A DNA stretch of 60,000 bases from Cristatella mucedo (Eukaryota > Bryozoa > Phylactolaemata > Cristatellidae), in the NCBI GenBank assembly GCA_009760855.2, contig WPIO01000001.1, positions 4,766,501 to 4,826,500 on the forward strand. The letters are read 5' to 3'. The notes under the pieces were generated by a model. The model was given only the letters and a program-made list of their open reading frames with translations. It had not been told where the DNA came from and did not search any database. The translations under genes and the position numbers were made by a program. Positions 49,542-57,029 of this stretch are shown here, piece after piece. Within the stretch, counting starts at the first letter, position 1. Every line of letters starts with the position of its first letter.

Positions 49542-52500
49542 AGTAATTAATCTAACTGATGAGGCTAGCTTCCTAGAAACGGTATGACTCATATTGATTC
49601 ATGAGATGGGAGCAAACAGAGCATGAATTCCCAAAAATTAGCAATTTTTTGATGTCGATAATAAAGGATTAGACGCCACAAGTCAAGTTAAGAAAGACCG
49701 AAAAAGGAGGGAAATCGGCCAGCCAGTCTGTCAATGACAGTTCACACGCTGGCCGCTTTCGAATGACTCCTTGGCTTAAAGTCCTTTCAGTCCACAGACA
49801 GAAACCATTGACAGCCACAAGACCCTAGCTAACTCTGTTAGCTGCGTTTAGAGTGTCGTTTAGAGTGTCTGCGCCTAGCAAGTGAACACCCCTCCCCAAT
49901 GAGAAATTGCACTGAACACAATGCTAGCAAGATTACGTACCTCATCGCCAAGGTGTTCGCACAGTTTGGTGACATGCCTTCGAAGCCACCTGTCCACGTC
50001 GCCAAACGCAGGACCGGCGACCGCCGAGCAGTTGCCTTTGCCAGTCGGGCTGCAGCTGCCAAGCGAGCTGTTGTCGCCTGCAGGGCAACAGCCGCCGGCG
50101 CATCCCTGCACAGCCGCCACTTCCATCTCACGATGAGCAGCGGCAAAGTGGTCCACCGCACTGGTATCCACGCGGCGACCGCGCTCTCGGCTGCCGAGCG
50201 AGCGGCCCTCACGAGCGCTGCAGCCCATCCGCTGTCCTGCTGCCGACAGTCGGCAGCAGGACAGCGGCGGCACGCCATTGCTCCGAAGCAGCGCAACGAT
50301 GGCGCTGGCAACCGCGGCCGGGCACAGCTCGCGCAGCATGCCGCAGTCGAGGAGCTTCGGCTGCTGTGGCAACTGCTGCTGTTCCTCCTCGAGTGTCCTG
50401 CCGATGCCATTCTCAGCGCCGACGCCAACGTCGTCGCCCCCAGGTCTGCCGGCCACGCAGCCGTCCAGTGCGAGTAGGAGGCGGTCCAGAACGCCAGAGC
50501 GACGAGGAGGAGGCGAAAGGTCGGAATCACCAGGAAGTCCATGCAGCAAAGTAGTATCAAAGCTGCTAGAAGCACGAGGATAGTCTGCACTTCTGACTTC
50601 GAACGACCGCAAAAAAGCGCAGAGCCAGAGCAAGCCAGCCGGAGTCGGAGATCTAGTGAATGCGGTCAGGCAAGGCTTCCACGTCTGCACAAGCTCGGCC
50701 GGCGCCACCAGGCCACCCTCCATGATGGCTTGCAGCAGACTGAAACACTCGTGGTGATTCCTCTGAATGCAGCTTAAACGAGAAAAGCATGGTTTGAGCT
50801 GACTGAGGCTGGAATAGCAAAAATCGCAAAAACTAAAGGGATCCCTTGCAATCACGGGGGGGGGGTTGCGAAAAGAAACAATGCTTAAAGCCACGCACCC
50901 GCGAGCCTGCGTGAAAAAATGGCATATTGCACAGCACCTTGCATGGAGTTAGCTTCCAAATCTCCCAGCATTCTGCTAGCACGCTCTCTACCAAGTGGAC
51001 AGCAAATTTACCCCCCAATCGATGGCAAGAAACGCCCATTTGCAGCGCATTCCTGAGAGAATGGACTGCAAAGTACTTTGTAGGCTAATGCTACAAGTGG
51101 GTGGGGCTGGCCAGCGACCAGGCCAAACTCTGTTGTCCATTTGCTGGGGACCGTGTCAGCCAGCGGAATGCAGCAAAATTTGAAAGATAAACTATGGACA
51201 CAGTGCGGCATAGTATAGAACTTTCCTAGAAATTTGAGCAGCAAACCTTTGGCGCAGCAGCATGCAAATAACGATGCATCCCACATTCGTGAAAATCGAA
51301 CAGAGCAGGAGACACATAAGTGGAGATTTTCACAGCATAGCCACCGATTGATACATAAGATCAGAGCGAATTATGCCATTGATTTGCTCGAATGCAATTG
51401 TACCTTAGAGATTGAACCATTACTTTCCTCCAAAGGCCCACAGTAGCTCCATCAAAATTAGCAATATGCCGTGCAGGACCTGACACTTCAGCTAACAGAC
51501 ACAGGCAACAGGTTACCGCAGGATATAGCTCAGACCTTCAACGAAAGATTGATATAAATGAGCTGTGCAGCAGGCAGATCATAAGGCATGCTCTTGGTTA
51601 ATGCAGCTAACCAGCTTAGCATATCTAGTCAAAATGAGTCTGTAACAGTGAGCTACAAAAAACAGGTATGACGTCAATACCTATGTCAAGATAACAATCA
51701 GTTCAGTAACAATCAGTATTCTGCAGTCATCAGTTGTTGCATGTGTTGTGAGCATGTGTGCGCTCGTATTGCTGGACAGCAAATGACTTGGAGCACTCGG
51801 AACACAACCAGATTCAACAACGTTTAATCCACGACTCCGTTCGGCAGACGTTCATGCTAACTGGAGCTTCCGTCGTCCACGCCCAGAAACGCTTTGCTCC
51901 GATTGGCCAGCGCCGTTGCTAGCGCAAATAGCAGGAATGCTGCGCCTCGATTGGTCAGTCAAGGTCGGGAGGGCCCCCCCAGCCTAGTACCGGCAGAAAA
52001 CAGCATTCAAGCGCATCAATACCATAGGCTGGAGTATGCATTCTATATTACGATCTCAACACATGCAATGAGGTTGATTAAATAATGCTAACGACATGCC
52101 CACACTTTGCTGCCCATGTTATTAGGAAACAATAATGACAATATTTGCGTAGCATCCTAAGAGTATTAAAACTTTTTCTAGGTACTTCATATATACTGGA
52201 CAGTAAGCACGACATTAAATTTGCACATACAGCACATACTCCAAAGGCAGCCTGCAGCAATTCAAAGATGTACCATCATCCCTTTAATAATAATTGCTAC
52301 TGCACAATGTAAATTGGGAACAAACAACACACAGCATGTGGCATTTACATGATCCACCTGTTTGACCATCTCTCAAGCTAGCAAGTTCATCAAAGGAATG
52401 CAGCCGAGAGGATTGAAGGCATCACAATCATCAAAGGAAGTCGGTCGAGTTGGCAATAAATAATAATAATATAATAATAACACACTTGATAAAGCACCCC

Positions 52501-55500
52501 AGAGAACTCAATCTCTATCTAGTCGCTTTACATTTGCTGCAAAGGAAACAGGATCGAATGGTCAGTGGTAGCATGCTCAATAAACAACAAGAATAACACG
52601 GTTAGGGGTGACCTGCACACGGTCAGCATGCAAGTGTGGTTAGTGGCAGCAAAGTTGAACCAACTAAATGTAGCTTGAGAAGAATTGTTCTTGTGTACCA
52701 AATTAAATGCAAAGACCAAAGATAGATAAAGGGTATATAAATGTCAGTCTTTGGCAAGTGATAAATTTCGAGCTTCCTAGACCAATGCTCTGATCGTTTT
52801 GCTACATGGGTTACCGGTATTACCACTCTTAACACTGAGTTCTATAGGACTGCTATGGTCTCATGCCATGATGGATTCTGAAATCAGATGATCAGTGTGT
52901 GTATTCAAATCCTGCAGAGGGCGATCCTTTATTCCAACAGCAAGCAGTGGTGAAAGCCGTCAAGGCTATTCTGCGGCTATACACAATGAGGCTGTTAAAA
53001 TCAGCTAATATTATTATGTGTAAGTGCGTAAGTAAGCACGGGAGAGAAGGTGTATACAGTTACGAGGAGACGGTACCAGTACCAGAAAGAAGATCCTGAT
53101 ATCAAGCGAGCGGCTTACTGCAAATGCTTTAAATAAACAGAAACAACAGCAAATATGAAAGAAACTCACTTTTTGCTATCAGAAAGAAGTGCTAGCAGAC
53201 AGCTTGTAAACTGTCCTATTTCCACTTCCGGTAGCGAGTGACCATGCCGTAGCAGAAGATGCTCCAGCACAGCCAGCCTGTCAATCGAGAGCTGCAGCTC
53301 ATAGCAAGCACTGACCATATAGTCTGCTCACAACGAAAGAAAGAGTCCAACCTCTGCTGTGGCCAGCCTACCAGGTCAGAGCTGCTCGGCCACTATTACT
53401 GCTGGTGACTACAATACGCAGGAGGTCCGAGTTCACTCGTACGAGCGGAGATAGTTTGGGCCTTTTAGCAATGGCTCCTGTTCCTGCTGCCGCCGACAAT
53501 GAAGGTGACTGGGTATAAGCAAACGACTGTGTTATCTCCACCGAGCTGTCAGCTTTCATGGACAACTGAAAAATATAAGTATATGTGTCATGCATGCAAG
53601 AATCCATACCCTCCATGCCAGACAAGATTGAAAATTTGCTACACAAGTCTGTGACTGCAGAAAATAAAGCTTCAGGAAATTTGATGTCACATGTATAACA
53701 AATGTTAGCCAATCGAAACTAGAAAAGTCTAGCATAATGTGGTACAAGTCAAAGCTGAACTTGCATTACCAATTTCACCCTGATATGTGAAGTATTAGCC
53801 AAGTTGTGGAATTTAAAAGGCATCAAGCTATACTGAAAATGAAGCTGCACATAAGTCACAAGAATGCACCTCAACGAGCTGCAAGCATGTACCTCAGGTT
53901 CAATAAGTTCGGGTACAAATCGCATATAATACAGAGATCGGTTAATTTACCTGTATATGTGTTTGCTTCAGGTTTACATCTGGGTTAGACATAGTTTGGA
54001 TATAATCATTTTTCTTTTATATGGAAGTCGTCTAACTTTCGATCCCATTTCTAACATGTTTGTCTGTTGAAAGATATCCTAGACAAATATTCGATTGTGG
54101 GACAAATTTTACAAGTATTTTCTTGACATTCCCCTAATACATGAGTTTAGTTGGCCTGTCACTACACCTTCGAGTGTCTTTCAATGACCGAAAGGAAAGG
54201 CCGAAGGAAGACTGAACAGAAGTTCCGGAAGTTCTCCTGGTCTACTGTTGGCTTCTTAATCCAAGGCCAAACATCAGCCATTTTGAAGGAATTTGGGACA
54301 ACACCTATGGCTAAGGACCAACTCATTAAGTTAGTTATGGTTAACAGTAACAAACTTATACGATCAAAGAATGAAGACAGTAGGTCGGCAGTCCAGAAGA
54401 TTATAGGTCTATTTAAATGGGGAGGTGCATTTTGACATGAAGTTGGCAGAGACAGGACTGGTCATTATGGTCAGAGCATCAAGCAATCGATGGCCCTATC
54501 ATGCTTAGCAATGGCAAGATCATGAGCATCCATAGCAACTGCAGGAGTTGCAAGCACTTGCCCCCTCGGGGGGGGGGGGGCAGCAACACGATGTGGGCCG
54601 ACTGGCAGCAAGGGACACCAGCAGCTAATGACAAAAACCACGGCCACACTTATGCGTGCGATGCTGCTAGCAGATACTGACCCAGAAAAATACATTTGCA
54701 AGAAGCTCGACGCACGGCTGGGTCAGCAGCAGTTGATCGTCTCGCGTCCTGAAGAATGGGAAACCAGCCGTAATGCAGCTAGAGACGGTGCATTTTGAGC
54801 ACTGCGTACACACAGACACCCCCCCCCCCCAAAGTAACTGCCACAAGTTGAAAAACTGCTAGGGCACACTTGCAGAGAGAACAAGATGCCGCAAGCAGGC
54901 AAATGTTCATTTTCCTACACCGAGCTTACCAGGCCATCAGCATTATCACCAGCATGCAAGTGCGCAACAGTCGCTTCAGAAGCACTGCATTTACTGATGC
55001 ATGCCGGGCCGACAAACTGCACTAGTAGAAACCTAAATCCTATTCTTTTCTCAGAATAACCTTTCCAAACATAGTTTGAGGCTCATAACTTTCGTTTATA
55101 CTGCTTTAACTCGGTGCTTCTGTGCGTTGCTGCTGCTATTTCGCTCTATCTGGGGTTTTTATTCGGATAGGGGCAAGCTGGTAGTTTGCTTTAAGAGTAA
55201 TGCCTGGGTAGGCTTTGCAATTCGCTGGAAAAATGATCAACCAAAAAGCACAATGACTTTTGTGGGAACTCGAAGGCCTTTAGAGCGACAATACCCTTGT
55301 GCTGTTCAAAAGTTTTACATGACTCGTGTCCACTAAGGGCTGCAATACTCTCCTCAATGAAACAGTATTTCGAATATTGCAAACATGCAGCATAGGATGC
55401 ACTTTTTAGCCGATGCCGACCACGCATGACATCTGCCCAGCATGCATTCGTGCTGCACTTTTCATGACAACTTACAAGGAAACCTCTGCTATAACCTGAG

Positions 55501-56932
55501 ACCGAGACCACATTTCGTTGAATACCTGAAAGGCACATTTCCTTATTCAATGTGCTAACAAAGCACCGATTCAGCATGTTGCCTACTGTGTCAATATAAA
55601 TAATGTATTTATGTCAACAATGGTTTCGAATGCACGAAACGTAGGCATATACACCAATTGTTAAGTATAACGAATGCTGACTAAAAACAAACTGACAGTT
55701 GCACACGTGCAGCAGCATCCATACTTACGTTAACTTTCCTCTAAATTTTGGATTTTCTATTTCCAGGTACATTAAACCAAACAGCTTAGATAGTACATCC
55801 TAAAAAAAAAATAGAAAGAACAACGAAATGCTAGATCTGAGGTACCGTAGGCATAGAAATAACATGAACAGCTTCGTTAGCATGAACAACTTGTGACAAC
55901 TGCAGAAACGACAATTACAGATAATACAGAGAAAAAGAGATAAAATAGTGTGCAAAGCATCAGCATGCAGGCAAACTCTGCCACTGGATCTCATCCTAAT
56001 AGTGCACGATAAGCTAGTCCCAACAAACACCTGCAGTCCTCTCAGGCAGCGACCACGGTTATCGGTGGTCTAGCACCCCAAAGTGGAGCACAAGCTATCA
56101 CTTTCATCAGCACAGCGTTCGGATCTATGGTAGGATCCATTGATCCATTCAGATTGGAGCAATGAGTATTTGTCTCAGTTGCTGGGCTACAGCACTAAAG
56201 ACGATAGCTGCTCCCTACCACGATCTGCTAAAAACCCACCGCAAGGAGGTAAGATCGAGCTGCAACTGGATGAACGCATGATGCACGCACACATGACAGC
56301 AGTTTTTGGGTATGTTACCCACAGCATTGAGATTGTAAGCCAGTCAGCTATGACTGTAGTTGGACATTCTCAAAGCAGAAGGTAGGCGATACCACACAGA
56401 ACACCAAAGCAGGCTCAAATACGTTTATTCACACAGACGCCACAGCAGGCCAGTACGTGACTGCCCGCCCGGCATCCTCGACCTAACTCCGCTGGGCCTT
56501 TGCCGCCAGTTACTTATATGCCACTGCCATAAATCGCAATAGCCCAAAATCCAACGACTGTGTCATAATCTCAAAATAGCCACACATGCGACGGCCTGTG
56601 CTTCCAAAATTGTGCAAAAGTACACTGTTGCTATGCAGAACATGAAGCACTGTAGACCTGAAAGCTAGTTTTGCTCTGCAAATGCAGCATTGAAATTTCA
56701 TCTTCACTCGCCTAATGGCACCAATGCTCAAAATATATTCTCAAACTCCTTTTGTGAGCTACTTGTTGATGCATGAGCAAATAAAAGACAGGCAGCATTG
56801 TGATTTAAAAGATCTATGCAATCAGGCACAGCTCTATCAGTGGAGTGTTAAGGCAGCTTGCACCACGATGCTGTGCGTGTCTGAGAGACAAAGAGAGAGG
56901 GAGAGAGAGGGAGAGAGGAGAGAGAGAGAGAG

Positions 56933-57029
<97 letters not shown>

